Shown: piece by piece, positions 11,001 to 20,741 of the stretch
Layout: the number at the start of each line of letters is the position of its first letter
Position numbering within the stretch: position 1 is the stretch's first letter
Origin: Candidatus Cloacimonadota bacterium
GTDB taxonomy: Bacteria > Cloacimonadota > Cloacimonadia > JGIOTU-2
NCBI GenBank assembly: GCA_030613025.1
Contig: JAUWMT010000009.1
Location: 1 to 64,000, forward strand
Direction: 5' to 3'
DNA length: 64,000 nt
Notes under the pieces: generated by a model
The model's input: the letters and a program-made list of their open reading frames with translations, nothing else
The model's database searches: none
What the model was told of the DNA's origin: nothing
Translations under genes and position numbers: made by a program

Positions 11001-11072
11001 AAAAACAGGCAGGAAACCGATTTTAGAGCGCATATTACCTCCTACTTTTTTCATTAAATTTTTATTTTTCAT
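8001..11072 (-). CDS. Large secreted protein with C-terminal sorting-like domain
   Basis: Signal peptide-like N-terminus; DDDGDG-x-DEDP motifs; C-terminal VVPNPYLGQSKFD...IKIYTLAGDLV...GVYLYSVEDHATGNIKVNKLVLIK. Confidence 0.75.
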   Translation of the reverse strand: MKNKNLMKKVGGNMRSKIGFLPVFLAVLLMLMLSSTFLWSRSVGGGSGADKRLDITRYHDVGNIWLRVSNYGFFGSGDDIVPQWPSLEYPGGSGIDYLYQGALWFGACKQRRNDFGQMLYWQDAAQETTGTSDMGLGRVIDTLVTVGFDGDNDYYEFLPAYNPLEAYALGPMYDVYNLKDGVIESSIRDQQAGVDDDGDGKIDEDPAGFAFPFRSTVPSQFSTFLPGDNEFRGSVPRMQCEPDEILTNIDIWFPLGFLELGYVDPDSIYNFAQVQDDDGDGLRDEDGYPISEQDFLGYYYDYSPFGTPGERVQEAQSYPQNHIPNNIRVRQVSFQWSYEYIKNLIYVEFDITNMNPVDTLFDCAMAVYMDCDVGPQAWGNTYSDDISSYIPGEGWEIAYTYDADQDGGLTTGYVGSRVCSPDPEQLDFACWTWEVGDGPNHNVPGAERNEKYWLMTHNTNSFAPTKYISLREDPNAQINDPCDTRYLFAFYGDMQGFTAPTDSSWNLKPYETMKIVIALFPGDDVEDLKRTAVFSKKLYGEAQTLTTVVLPDTFKHYEAPGPPDIPNMTLDQSLNGDTVFVYWDNRSEFTVDRMTIFKEFVGWQNTIPYLDSYIDKYDEQLAHYGYFPEEFDPDHWNGGSYNFNAKVNPWTTYRLRHDFQGYTLWKASNSGEQDAYMEWDRWDKVDTPQDMRDYDVCMNLPVDSMNVYYGGQLGINNGLPMEYTVSTDSTENIIYTADSTVYWTDYFKMDSLYSYIDITTGDEVYGIPLYNVLDSADVDPPYVPSPAHPVLTKIEKRANALLLKNPVIDDDLYIDLYDDKLMPFPGHLGQTHPEGLLTLKKNRLSRRYYISEILYPEKGVENYIAVTSFDRGIPSLDIPSLESGKDGNRITIFAGPSAASNLENVYVVPNPYLGQSKFDGRRDKDETGDRSKRIWFVNLPEKCTIKIYTLAGDLVDEIKHDGMSTVDVINPSKATHTGIAQSGIEPWDLLSKHDQIIASGVYLYSVEDHATGNIKVNKLVLIK

Positions 11073-11081
11073 ATTATAGTT

Positions 11082-11720
11082 TTATAACTCAAATTTAATT
11101 GGGAAAGTTACCCAAACCGCAACAGGTTTTCCCTGGTTTTTTGCGGGAATAAATTTCCATTGTTTGACTGCCAGAATTGCTGCTTCGTCCAAACCGCCGG
11201 GACCCGATTGCAGACTTTTAACAATTTCGACAGCACCAACATTGCCTTCTTCAAATACTTCTGCACGCACGATCACTTCACCTTCAATACCAGCATTTTT
11301 GGCAAACTGAGAATATTCCGGTCTTACTTTTTTAATAGGAATAGGTATTTCTTCGTGAACAACGAATCTTGGAGTAGTGCCTTCTCTGGAAACAGGGGGT
11401 GGTTTGGTAAGGTCGAGAGTGGTGGGTCCGATGGTTTCAATTTCTTCAATATCTTCATCATCACTCATGTCACTTTCTTCAATGGTTAAAGGAATGATAG
11501 GTTTTACTTCTTCGGGTGGTTTGAATTTCTGTCGCACTTCAGGTGGTATCTCAATGGTTTGGATCTCTTTTGCTCTATGCTGATAGGGCTTCACTTCGAT
11601 CTTTGGGAATACCAAAAACGTGAAAAGCAGCAAAAGAAGGGCGAGGGATAATGATTTCTCATAAAAAGAACTCGCTACGTCTTTCCAATCATAATGAGTG
11701 TTAGCAGATTTATTTTGCAT
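11082..11720 (-). CDS. TonB-family energy transducer protein
   Basis: Single N-terminal TM, proline-rich linker, C-terminal RPEYSQFAKNAGIEGEVIVRAEV...AAILAVKQWKFIPAKNQGKPVAVWVTFPIKFEL. Confidence 0.9.
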   Translation of the reverse strand: MQNKSANTHYDWKDVASSFYEKSLSLALLLLLFTFLVFPKIEVKPYQHRAKEIQTIEIPPEVRQKFKPPEEVKPIIPLTIEESDMSDDEDIEEIETIGPTTLDLTKPPPVSREGTTPRFVVHEEIPIPIKKVRPEYSQFAKNAGIEGEVIVRAEVFEEGNVGAVEIVKSLQSGPGGLDEAAILAVKQWKFIPAKNQGKPVAVWVTFPIKFEL

Positions 11721-11751
11721 AATATAAAACCTTTAGTTTATTTATGTTACG

Positions 11752-12159
11752 TTACCTAGATTTCCGTGCTTCAAAGGATATTCTCAAAGCATTTGCTCTT
11801 TTGAGCTCGTTCATCACATCTACCATTATGCCGTATTCAGTATCTCTGTCGGTTCGAAAACTGGTGATCATAGCAGGATTTTCTGCGATCTTACTTTGCA
11901 TCACGAACTGTATCTGATCGACCTGTGTTGCAAAATCATCAATGGAGATAAGACCGGAACGGCTGACATAAATTGTGGTTGCATTCCGTCTGTTGATCTT
12001 CTGAATGGTTTGTGCACGAGGAAGTTCGACTTTCAGACCTTTTTCTTTTACAAAGGTAGTGGATACCATAAAGAATATCAGCAGCAGGAAGGCAATATCG
12101 GACATTGAAGCATTAGGTATTTCAGAACCGATTTTTGTTTTTCTTAGTATCTTTGCCAT
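11752..12159 (-). CDS. ExbD/TolR-family biopolymer transport protein
   Basis: IPNASMSDIAFLLLIFFMVSTTF motif of the ExbD TM segment. Confidence 0.92.
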   Translation of the reverse strand: MAKILRKTKIGSEIPNASMSDIAFLLLIFFMVSTTFVKEKGLKVELPRAQTIQKINRRNATTIYVSRSGLISIDDFATQVDQIQFVMQSKIAENPAMITSFRTDRDTEYGIMVDVMNELKRANALRISFEARKSR

Positions 12160-12167
12160 AGGACCTC

Positions 12168-12581
12168 TTATCTGGTAGAAAGTGAAACGGTTTGTGCGCC
12201 TGCAGCGAGCAATCTATCAAGTGCACACACCATCATTTCGTATTTTGCTCTTCTGTCAGCTTCAAGCACAAATACCATTTTAGGATTCGCAACAATTTTT
12301 TCGTTTACAATACGTTCAAGCTCGACAGGAGTTACAATCACATCGTCAACAGCTATATCACCTCTTCTATTCACCTTGATCTTTGTAAGGTTTTCCTGCT
12401 TGATCTTTACTATTTTACCACCTGATTCGGTGTGCGGAGGAAGTATCAATCCAAGTCCTTCTTTCACATCAAATTTTGTAGTAACCAGGAAAAAGACAAG
12501 CAAAAGAAAAGCCACATCAGCCATTGATGCTGTCGGGATCTTAGGGTTGAGACGTGGTTTTTTTGCTTTTACAATATTCAT
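12168..12581 (-). CDS. ExbD/TolR-family biopolymer transport protein (second copy)
   Basis: IPTASMADVAFLLLVFFLVTTKF motif; about 140 aa. Confidence 0.92.
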   Translation of the reverse strand: MNIVKAKKPRLNPKIPTASMADVAFLLLVFFLVTTKFDVKEGLGLILPPHTESGGKIVKIKQENLTKIKVNRRGDIAVDDVIVTPVELERIVNEKIVANPKMVFVLEADRRAKYEMMVCALDRLLAAGAQTVSLSTR

Positions 12582-12603
12582 GCTAACTCAATTCCTTGCA
12601 TTG

Positions 12604-13437
12604 TTATTTAGCTTCCATTAAGGTTTCGGTCAGTTTTTCCGAACCTGTCTGCATATCAATGATCAGACCATCAATAATTGAAACAAAGAAGTTATTGAAT
12701 AACTGAATTGGGATAGCAACAGCCAAACCTGATGCTGTGGTGATCAAGGCGACTGAAATACCGCTTGCCACAATTGTGGGTTCAACTTCACCGGCAGCTG
12801 CGATAGCTTCAAATGCCTGGATCATACCAATAACTGTTCCCAAGAAACCAAGCATGGGAGCAAGGTTAATGGTTGTAGCCAGAGCAATAAGTCCTTTTTC
12901 AAGGAAAGACATCTCAAGGATTGCAGCATGTTCGACTGCTTTTTCCACTTCTTCCGGTCCCTTGTTTGCTTTAAGCAATCCAGCATGAAGGACGCTGGCT
13001 ACGGGTCCACGGGTTTTTGCACAAAGTTCTGTTGCTTCGTCGAATTCTTTTTCTTTTACTAAGGGGAGAAGCTTTTCTAAGAAATCGTGAACAGAAATTT
13101 TTGCATAACGAAGGGAAATGATCTTCCAAATTGAAGTGGCTAATGCCCAGATAACCAAAATAAGCATTGGGTACATGACCCATCCACCTTTGATAAAGAG
13201 GTCAACTAAGCCGCTTCCGACAATTTTTCGTGCAAAGGCTTCAATACCTCCGGCTTGGATTGTTTCTTCTACAACAACTGCTTCTTCTTCGACTATAGCT
13301 GTTGTATCTTCTTCAGTTGTAACTGCTTCCTGCGCACAGAGGTTGCCGACGAACATGCCAACTAACAATAATGCCAAGAATAGAATTCTGAATTTCTTAT
13401 TGGTATACACTTGTATATCCTCCTTGATTTTTACCAT
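12604..13437 (-). CDS. MotA/TolQ/ExbB proton channel family protein
   Basis: ATTINLAPMLGFLGTVIGMIQAFEAIA...SGISVALITTASGLAVAIPIQLFNNFF. Confidence 0.93.
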   Translation of the reverse strand: MVKIKEDIQVYTNKKFRILFLALLLVGMFVGNLCAQEAVTTEEDTTAIVEEEAVVVEETIQAGGIEAFARKIVGSGLVDLFIKGGWVMYPMLILVIWALATSIWKIISLRYAKISVHDFLEKLLPLVKEKEFDEATELCAKTRGPVASVLHAGLLKANKGPEEVEKAVEHAAILEMSFLEKGLIALATTINLAPMLGFLGTVIGMIQAFEAIAAAGEVEPTIVASGISVALITTASGLAVAIPIQLFNNFFVSIIDGLIIDMQTGSEKLTETLMEAK

Positions 13438-16400
13438 TCAAATTTAACACCTAAGGAAATTCTTCGACCTACGGAATAAATATTGGGATTTGACAGACCT
13501 GCAAGGTATATTGCAGCGCCGGTGACATCTTCGCCATCTTCTTTAATAATTTTACCGTCGTGGTTCAAATCATAGATATCCCAGTATTCAAAAGTTCCTT
13601 TATCTGTTGTTTTACCAGTTTTGGCGTTTACATAATTGATATTCAAAGTATTAAATAAATTTGATACATTAACGAAGATACTGAATTTTGTATCCCCAAA
13701 GAGATTAAAAGCTTTACTTACTCTAAGATCTGCAGAATTTGTCCAGGGAAGTCTAACTGAGTTCGTTTCAAGTGGAACATTGCTATCAGGATCAGGAGTA
13801 ACAGGTGTATAAGGAGCACCGGATTGAATTCTCCAAAGCAAGCTTGCATAGAACTTATCAGGCATCTTTAAACCAAGGAGATAAAATTCTTCATCCTCAG
13901 GGATCCTGAAATCTAGATTCACAGATGCGTTATGACGAATATCCCAGGTAAGAGGGAATTCGCGAAGGTTATCACGAGCTTCATGTGCACCGGAATTACG
14001 ACCATTTGCCCATGAATAGGTGTAACCAATATTAAATCCCCAGAAATTACTAAAGCGTTTACGAAGTGTTAATTCTACGCCGCGAGCGCTTCCGTAATCT
14101 TCGGAGATATATAACCAGTATTGTCTTCCTGCCTCAGCAATACTATCCGGTAGAAGTGAATAGTCATTATCTAAGACACTAACAAGATTATAAATATTCT
14201 TATAGAAAAGAGTCACGTCGAGGAGATAATCCTCACCCATTTGATGTTCGACACCAACCTCATAAGTAATGGTTGTTTCGGGTTTAAGGTTTGGATTACC
14301 AACGTTCGTGCCGACCTGTCCGGCTTCCGGAGTTGAGCTTGTGAACACATACTGCATTGGAGGAAGCTGGCTCTGGTAGTTATAGGCAAAGTGTAGCACG
14401 TCTTTTTCTGTGATAGGATGAGATACACCGAGACGGGGACTGACCATAATTTGGAATTTATTAACATTCTCGGTTTTGGTCATAAAACCACCGCTACCAT
14501 CATCAATGATAAAGGTAACCTTATTCCATTGTGCATCGACATATTCACCAGTGGTATCGCTTTTCACCTGATATTTATCTCCAAGATACCAGAAGTCAAA
14601 ACGCATACCGGCATTAACGATCATACCTTCCCACTCCATTTTATCCTGCAGATAATAAGCGCCCTGCCATGGATATGCTTTATAACCGTCTATTTCGCCA
14701 CCTGCAAAATGAACGCCATCCTGAAAATCTTCTGCGGTATATATTTTGCCACCCCAACCAAGATAACCATAGAACGCCAGAGAATCGACAGGTATTCCCA
14801 TGCCGGTTGTATCAACGTCCTTACCTCTAAGATAATTCGGTAATCGTTTCGCATCGTCAATTTCCCAGGGATTGTTGAGACGATCCTTATAAATCTCATT
14901 AAATTTAATCTCAAGACCGGTTTTTACCTGGTGAATTTCATCGATCTGATAAGTGAAATCACTTCGAAGTGTATATGTTATTGTTTGATCCTTCCAGAAA
15001 TTGCCGGCTTGAGATCCCGGATTAGAGAAGAAAGGAATTGGTTGAGGGTTATTAAGCTGATCAAGATATTCCACACGTTCGTTTACATGTGTCCCAGGAA
15101 TATGGACACCGAAATTATTTTGGTCTGGATTCTCAATCCATGTAGGATTGTTCCAATCAGTATTTTGTGGTTCAAAATACCAATCTCTGTCCACACCAGA
15201 GTTCAGATCAATGTTTGTCTCAAAACGGCTTGTACGGATTGTATAGAACATTTTTGGGGAAAGAGTATGATCCCAAGTTAAGGCAAATTGGTTATGCTCG
15301 GTAGTCCAGTGGTTCGTGTAACGGAGTGATAATCTATTAAAGTATCCAAAGGGGAGATTAGTTTCTCTGTCACCTCGAACTGCAGCAGTTAATTTAACTG
15401 TAGGACTGACCTGGAACTTTGTTTTAAAGTTTGCCTGATAGTTATTAATATACCTGTCACCAACATCAAACAACCATACCTTTTCTCTGCCTTCACCTAT
15501 AGAATTGATTTGATTGAAGTAGTGCAAGGAGTCTCCAAAGCCAAAATAAGATAATCGTCGCAATGGTTCGAATAAAGGATTGTCTTCCTTGAGGGTATAA
15601 TAATCTTTGTATCGACCATCCGTCCATGCACTGGTAACATTAAGATAGAAAGTGAATCTATCTCTTTGATATTGTGAACCGGCAGGAATAATGGGTCCGC
15701 CAAGTGCGAATTTGACCAGGTCTTTATTGCTTCCTTCATCAAAAATGTGGTCTGAGCTTACTTCAAATTTTCCTGAGTATTGAGGACCACCGGACTTGGT
15801 AACAAGATTAATAATAGCCGATTGTGCATTACCGAATTCTGCGGTAAAGCCACCTGTCTGAACCGACATGTCGCTCACAGCGTCCATATCGAGTTGCATT
15901 CCAAACCCATGATCAACAGGATTGGAAACGGACATACCGTCAACAGTATATACAACCTCACCTGAACGACCTCCTCTGATGTGGAGATTTTCTCCAGATC
16001 CAACAGCACCAGCAGTAACAGCAACGATTTCCTGAATGGACTGCACCGGCATCTGTTTAATGTCTTCAGCGGTAATGATCTTCTCTGATCCGGTGACATC
16101 CCTTTCAACAAGTTTCTGCTGTGCTTTCACTGTGATACCTTCGATTTCGGTATCAGTACTTTTGAGTTCAAAGTTCAGTGTTGTGGTCAAATCAAGATTG
16201 ATCTTGACATTTGTGATAGTTACTGCCTGATATCCCATTCGGAATGCTTGGATCTCATAGGTGCCAGGAGGAATATTTATAACCATGAAACGACCCTTGT
16301 CGTCCGTGGAAGCACCAATCTGTTTCTCAATAATGATCACATTTGCACCGATAACGGGTTCTCCCGAATCTACATCAGTAACACGGCCTGCAAGTTTACC

Positions 16401-16490
16401 TGTTGTACCTGCATTAAGCACGGCTACCAGTAGAAAAAGCACAACTAATATAAAAGCAAATACGTACCTTTTCATAGCTTCTCCCTTCAT
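13431..16490 (-). CDS. TonB-dependent receptor with N-terminal carboxypeptidase regulatory-like domain
   Basis: GKLAGRVTDVDSGEPVIGANVIIIEKQIGASTDDKGRFMVINIPPGTYEI; plug-domain segment IHIRGGRSGEVVYTVDGMSVSNPV; C-terminal barrel. Confidence 0.92.
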   Translation of the reverse strand: MKGEAMKRYVFAFILVVLFLLVAVLNAGTTGKLAGRVTDVDSGEPVIGANVIIIEKQIGASTDDKGRFMVINIPPGTYEIQAFRMGYQAVTITNVKINLDLTTTLNFELKSTDTEIEGITVKAQQKLVERDVTGSEKIITAEDIKQMPVQSIQEIVAVTAGAVGSGENLHIRGGRSGEVVYTVDGMSVSNPVDHGFGMQLDMDAVSDMSVQTGGFTAEFGNAQSAIINLVTKSGGPQYSGKFEVSSDHIFDEGSNKDLVKFALGGPIIPAGSQYQRDRFTFYLNVTSAWTDGRYKDYYTLKEDNPLFEPLRRLSYFGFGDSLHYFNQINSIGEGREKVWLFDVGDRYINNYQANFKTKFQVSPTVKLTAAVRGDRETNLPFGYFNRLSLRYTNHWTTEHNQFALTWDHTLSPKMFYTIRTSRFETNIDLNSGVDRDWYFEPQNTDWNNPTWIENPDQNNFGVHIPGTHVNERVEYLDQLNNPQPIPFFSNPGSQAGNFWKDQTITYTLRSDFTYQIDEIHQVKTGLEIKFNEIYKDRLNNPWEIDDAKRLPNYLRGKDVDTTGMGIPVDSLAFYGYLGWGGKIYTAEDFQDGVHFAGGEIDGYKAYPWQGAYYLQDKMEWEGMIVNAGMRFDFWYLGDKYQVKSDTTGEYVDAQWNKVTFIIDDGSGGFMTKTENVNKFQIMVSPRLGVSHPITEKDVLHFAYNYQSQLPPMQYVFTSSTPEAGQVGTNVGNPNLKPETTITYEVGVEHQMGEDYLLDVTLFYKNIYNLVSVLDNDYSLLPDSIAEAGRQYWLYISEDYGSARGVELTLRKRFSNFWGFNIGYTYSWANGRNSGAHEARDNLREFPLTWDIRHNASVNLDFRIPEDEEFYLLGLKMPDKFYASLLWRIQSGAPYTPVTPDPDSNVPLETNSVRLPWTNSADLRVSKAFNLFGDTKFSIFVNVSNLFNTLNINYVNAKTGKTTDKGTFEYWDIYDLNHDGKIIKEDGEDVTGAAIYLAGLSNPNIYSVGRRISLGVKFEW

Positions 16491-16582
16491 GAAAAATTGG
16501 TCTTAGGTACTAAGACACGGGGCTAATTTCGAGTGGGTTGAAACATGTGTCAACTTTTTTTTAAATCAATAAAACGATATAT

Positions 16583-17386
16583 TTAATTGATGTTATACTT
16601 ATTTTGGAAACCTTCATACAATTGTCTCTCGTAAATGGTTAAATCGCCGTTTTCCGAGAAACATATTCCAAAATGCTTTTGGAATTTTTTTTTTAAGATG
16701 TTTACAAAGTCATTAAATGACAGCGAATTCTCGATAAGATCATTCACTGCAATAGTTTTTCTAAATAATAATTTCTTTATTGTTTCTTTTTCTTTATTAC
16801 TTTTCGTGGGCATCAACTCAGCCATGAGTTCCTGGTTATGATTTAACAAAATTGAACCATGCTGAAGTAAGGCACTGCCCTTACGTATCTGTGCACTGCC
16901 GATTATTTTCTTACCTTTATAATTTATCTCATATTTTGAAGCGCTTGTAAAGCAGGGATTCACCCATGTTTTCTGCTCTTTCTCTGAAGGCATACTGTCC
17001 TTCATCGTTGCATCAATACCTATTTCATGAAGTGTAGCAAGAAGGACTTTTCCGATATTTTGATATGATTCCAGAACTGTGCCGGCAAGGATTCCATCCG
17101 TTCTTGAAATAACCGCATAGGTAACTTCGTCGTAGTGAAGTACTGCTCTTCCGCCTGTCGGTCTGCGAACAAGCCCAAAACCATACTCTTTTACTTTATC
17201 CAGCAGAATATGTTCCCTTATCTTTTGATGATATCCAAAAGAAACAGTCGGCGGATCCCAATCATATACACGAAGTGCAGGCGGATCATTTTTGTTAATA
17301 ATCCCGAATAAAATCGCCTCATCCATTGCCATATTTTCATTGGGCTTGAGTCTTCCGGAATTAATAAAACGCCAAATTTCTTTCAT
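16583..17386 (-). CDS. Lipoate-protein ligase A family protein (biotin/lipoyl ligase fold)
   Basis: NENMAMDEAIL, VRRPTGGRAVLHYDEVTYAV, KIIGSAQIRKGSALLQHGSILL motifs. Confidence 0.88.
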   Translation of the reverse strand: MKEIWRFINSGRLKPNENMAMDEAILFGIINKNDPPALRVYDWDPPTVSFGYHQKIREHILLDKVKEYGFGLVRRPTGGRAVLHYDEVTYAVISRTDGILAGTVLESYQNIGKVLLATLHEIGIDATMKDSMPSEKEQKTWVNPCFTSASKYEINYKGKKIIGSAQIRKGSALLQHGSILLNHNQELMAELMPTKSNKEKETIKKLLFRKTIAVNDLIENSLSFNDFVNILKKKFQKHFGICFSENGDLTIYERQLYEGFQNKYNIN

Positions 17387-18405
17387 TATTGAAGAAGCAC
17401 TTTCTGCTTACCTTTTATTATAGTACCGATAACTTTTGCATCGGTTTGTTTTAAAATTTGATTTACATTTTCTTCGTTGACTACAGCGATTATGCCGATT
17501 CCCATATTGAATGTACGGTACATTTCCGCTTCCTCCACTTGTTCTCCTTGCTGAAGAAATCTGAAAATAGCAGGTACATTCCACGAATCTTTCTTAACTA
17601 TAGCTGACATTCCACCAGGAATAATGCGTTTGAGATTGCCGGGAATTCCTCCGCCTGTAATATGGGCGAGCCCTTTAATAATATGCTGGTCAATAAAAGG
17701 TTCCAGAACGGTATAATAGGATCTGTGTACTGCGAGTAGTGCTTCAGCAACTGGTTTTCCTAATTCATTTATATATGAGTCCGGTTTGAGATTCAAAATA
17801 TCAAACATGATTTTCCGAGCAAGCGTGTATCCGTTTGTATGAAGTCCGGTTGAAGAAAATCCAAGCAGCACATCTCCATCTGAAATTGTCTTGCCCGAGA
17901 TGGCATTCTCTTCATCCACGCAGCCGACAATTGTGCCAACAAGGTCAAAATCATCCTTTTGATAAAGAGATGGCATTTCTGCAAGCTCTCCACCGATAAG
18001 TGCGCAATCATTTTCCCTGCATGCAAGAGCAAGCCCTATCATAATTTCTTCGACATGCTTAGGAATGACTTTCCCAATGCCAATATAATCAAGAAAAAAA
18101 AGCGGGTATGCACCTTGAGTAAGGATATCATTCACGCAGTGATTCACGATATCCTGCCCGACCGTGTCCCATTTTTGTGCAAGATTTGCGACCTGCACTT
18201 TTGAGCCCACACTATCCGTGCTTGATACCAATATTGGCTGTTTCCATTTGGTTAGATCGAGTTTGAATAGCGCACCAAAAGACCCGATATCCGTAACTAC
18301 ATTCCTTGAGAAAGTACTTTTCGCAAGTGGTTTTATCAGTTCGACAGCTTTTTCTGCTGCGCTGATGTCAACACCTGCTTTCTTGTAATTTATTTTATTA
18401 TTCAT
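17386..18405 (-). CDS. purM: Phosphoribosylformylglycinamidine cyclo-ligase
   Basis: YKKAGVDISAAEKAVELI, STDSVGSKV, HCVNDILTQGAYPLFFLDYIG, GGELAEMP, HITGGGIPGNLKRIIP. Confidence 0.95.
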   Translation of the reverse strand: MNNKINYKKAGVDISAAEKAVELIKPLAKSTFSRNVVTDIGSFGALFKLDLTKWKQPILVSSTDSVGSKVQVANLAQKWDTVGQDIVNHCVNDILTQGAYPLFFLDYIGIGKVIPKHVEEIMIGLALACRENDCALIGGELAEMPSLYQKDDFDLVGTIVGCVDEENAISGKTISDGDVLLGFSSTGLHTNGYTLARKIMFDILNLKPDSYINELGKPVAEALLAVHRSYYTVLEPFIDQHIIKGLAHITGGGIPGNLKRIIPGGMSAIVKKDSWNVPAIFRFLQQGEQVEEAEMYRTFNMGIGIIAVVNEENVNQILKQTDAKVIGTIIKGKQKVLLQ

Positions 18406-19307
18406 TATTCAAATTGTGTATATTTTTTGAGTTCGTCAAAGCGTGAATCTATTTTTTCTTTTGAGAGCTCTGTCAGAGAATCCAGACTGAAACCCTCAAC
18501 ATTGAATGCTGAAGTGATCGTTCCAATTATAGCTGCCTGCCTGAGGATTTTATCATTGGGCGTTTTGCAGGATGCAAGATAACCCATGAAACCACCGGAG
18601 AAACAATCTCCTGCACCCGTTGTATCCATCACCTTTTTCAGCGGATAGCCCGGAGCAAAGAAATAGAAGCCCTTTTTCACGATCATAACGCCGTGTTCGC
18701 CCTTTTTGACGACTACGATCTTTGGTCCGTAAGTGAGTATCTTCTGGTAAGCTTCATATATATAATGTTCCTGCGTGAGCAAACGGATCTCATCATCATT
18801 AATAAAAAGAATATCAATATGCTGAAACATTTCTATCAATTTATCGAGTTTCTTGATGATCCAATAGTTCATCGTATCCGCAGCAATGATCTTCGGTTTT
18901 TTCATTTGAGAGATCACATTGAGCTGTATTTCGGGATCAATATTTCCAAGTAATATGAACGGGGAATCACGCAAGTCTTCAGGAATGACCGGATTGAATT
19001 TTTCGAATACATTCAAGTGGGTTTCCAACGTGATCGCTTGATTGAGGTTGTTGTAACGCCCTCTCCAGCGAAAGGTTTCTCCATCTGCAAAATGCAAAGC
19101 TGATGTGTTTACTCCGTGTTTATCCAGCAGTTCAACATGCTCTTTTGGAAAGTCCTGACCGACCACTCCGATAATGGAAACTTTATCATAGAGAAAACTT
19201 GCTGAAACTGATGAATAAACTGCAGAACCACCAAGCACATCATGCACTTTTCCGTGATGATTTTCAATACTGTCGAGAGCAATGGAACCGACTATCAGTA
19301 AACTCAT
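18405..19307 (-). CDS. PfkB-family carbohydrate kinase
   Basis: VLGGSAVYSSVSASFL near N-terminus; DTTGAGDCFSGGFMGYLA near C-terminus. Confidence 0.92.
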   Translation of the reverse strand: MSLLIVGSIALDSIENHHGKVHDVLGGSAVYSSVSASFLYDKVSIIGVVGQDFPKEHVELLDKHGVNTSALHFADGETFRWRGRYNNLNQAITLETHLNVFEKFNPVIPEDLRDSPFILLGNIDPEIQLNVISQMKKPKIIAADTMNYWIIKKLDKLIEMFQHIDILFINDDEIRLLTQEHYIYEAYQKILTYGPKIVVVKKGEHGVMIVKKGFYFFAPGYPLKKVMDTTGAGDCFSGGFMGYLASCKTPNDKILRQAAIIGTITSAFNVEGFSLDSLTELSKEKIDSRFDELKKYTQFE

Positions 19308-19525
19308 TATTCTGTATCCGTTTCTTCAATTATCACAGTGGCAGGTTTGTTCTTTTCATTAAGAAGATAGTCCCAGAATTTAGAAACTCCGCCTGTAGAA
19401 AAAAACCGAACAAGCAGGATCAGCAAGATGAGCAGTATGATCCTGATGATGAGCTTCCAGACAGAGGTGAGGTCTTTATTTCGATAGTTCCTTCTTTTTT
19501 TCCATTCATCTGTGAAAAAAGACAT
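19307..19525 (-). CDS. Small single-TM hypothetical protein
   Basis: 72-aa ORF in operon context with one hydrophobic segment (IIRIILLILLILLVRFF); sits between pfkB-like and aminotransferase genes. Confidence 0.5.
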   Translation of the reverse strand: MSFFTDEWKKRRNYRNKDLTSVWKLIIRIILLILLILLVRFFSTGGVSKFWDYLLNEKNKPATVIIEETDTE

Positions 19526-19529
19526 GTTA

Positions 19530-20726
19530 TTAAATATTTTTCAGTCCTTCGGCAAAGCGCAGCAATCCTTTTTCAATATTTTCCATTGAGTTGGCATATG
19601 AAAAGCGGACATAGTTATTTACTCCAAATGCCGAGCCGGGAACAATTGCGACATAATAATTCTTCAGAATGTATGTGCAGAGATCTGCCGAAGATGTGAT
19701 GTTTTTGTTATTGTTTTGTAAATAATAAGAAATGTCCGGCATGGCATAGAAAGCGCCTTTTGGGAGCGTGCACTTCACATTAGGAATGTTGTTCAGTTCC
19801 TTAACGAGATAATTTCTTCGCTTCTCGAACTGCTGGCGCATCTTTTCAATGCTTCCATCGTCTTCTGTAAGTGCAGTGATCGCTGCTTTTTGGGTCATGG
19901 AATTTACATTGGAGGTTGTGTGGCTTTGAATTCGGCTTGCATATTTGATGACTTCCATTGGTCCGACAGCATACCCGAGACGCCAGCCGGTCATAGCATA
20001 AGCTTTGGAAACGCCGTTTATGACAATTGTGATATCCTTTGCTTCAGGGGAAAGCGATGCAATGGATACGTGCTCTTCGCCATCATAAATGAGTTTCTCA
20101 TATATCTCATCAGAAATAATGAAAATATCATGTTTTACACAAACTTCTGCAATGCCAAGCAGTTCATCTTTGGAATATACACTTCCTGTAGGATTATTCG
20201 GGGAGTTTAAAATAAGCGCTTTCGGATTACCGAGAGAGGAGAGTGCATCATCAAGCTGCCGTGCAGTGATCTTGAAATTAGTGCTCATATTCGTGGGAAG
20301 CAGAATGGGGTGTCCGTCAACCATTTCTACCTGCGATGTGTAGCTCACCCAATAAGGAGATGGGATCAGCACTTCGTCGCGAAGATCGCATATTGCCATG
20401 AGAATGTGAATGATAGATGCTTTTGCGCCTGGAGAAACGAATATTTGATCAGCAGTGTACTCAAGGTCGTTATCATTTTTGAATTTTTCTACGATTGCAT
20501 CCCGCAGTTCAGGAATACCGGCAGCAACAGTATAACGGGTAAAATTTTCATCTATCGCTTTTTTGGCAGCATTTTTGATGTAATCGGGTGTATTGAAATC
20601 CGGTTCGCCGACACCAAAATTTATGACATCATGACCTTCTGCTTTCATCTTTTTGGCAAGGGCAGAAACAGTCAGAGTTGGGGAAGGTTTGATCGCACGT
20701 GCGCGGTGGGAAAGTGTTGTGCTCAT
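19530..20726 (-). CDS. Pyridoxal phosphate-dependent aminotransferase (aspartate aminotransferase-like)
   Basis: INFGVGEPDFNTPDYI, LNSPNNPTGSVYS, SDEIYEKLIYDG, NGVSKAYAMTGWRLGY. Confidence 0.94.
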   Translation of the reverse strand: MSTTLSHRARAIKPSPTLTVSALAKKMKAEGHDVINFGVGEPDFNTPDYIKNAAKKAIDENFTRYTVAAGIPELRDAIVEKFKNDNDLEYTADQIFVSPGAKASIIHILMAICDLRDEVLIPSPYWVSYTSQVEMVDGHPILLPTNMSTNFKITARQLDDALSSLGNPKALILNSPNNPTGSVYSKDELLGIAEVCVKHDIFIISDEIYEKLIYDGEEHVSIASLSPEAKDITIVINGVSKAYAMTGWRLGYAVGPMEVIKYASRIQSHTTSNVNSMTQKAAITALTEDDGSIEKMRQQFEKRRNYLVKELNNIPNVKCTLPKGAFYAMPDISYYLQNNNKNITSSADLCTYILKNYYVAIVPGSAFGVNNYVRFSYANSMENIEKGLLRFAEGLKNI

Positions 20727-20741
20727 TGTATCTCCAAATCC

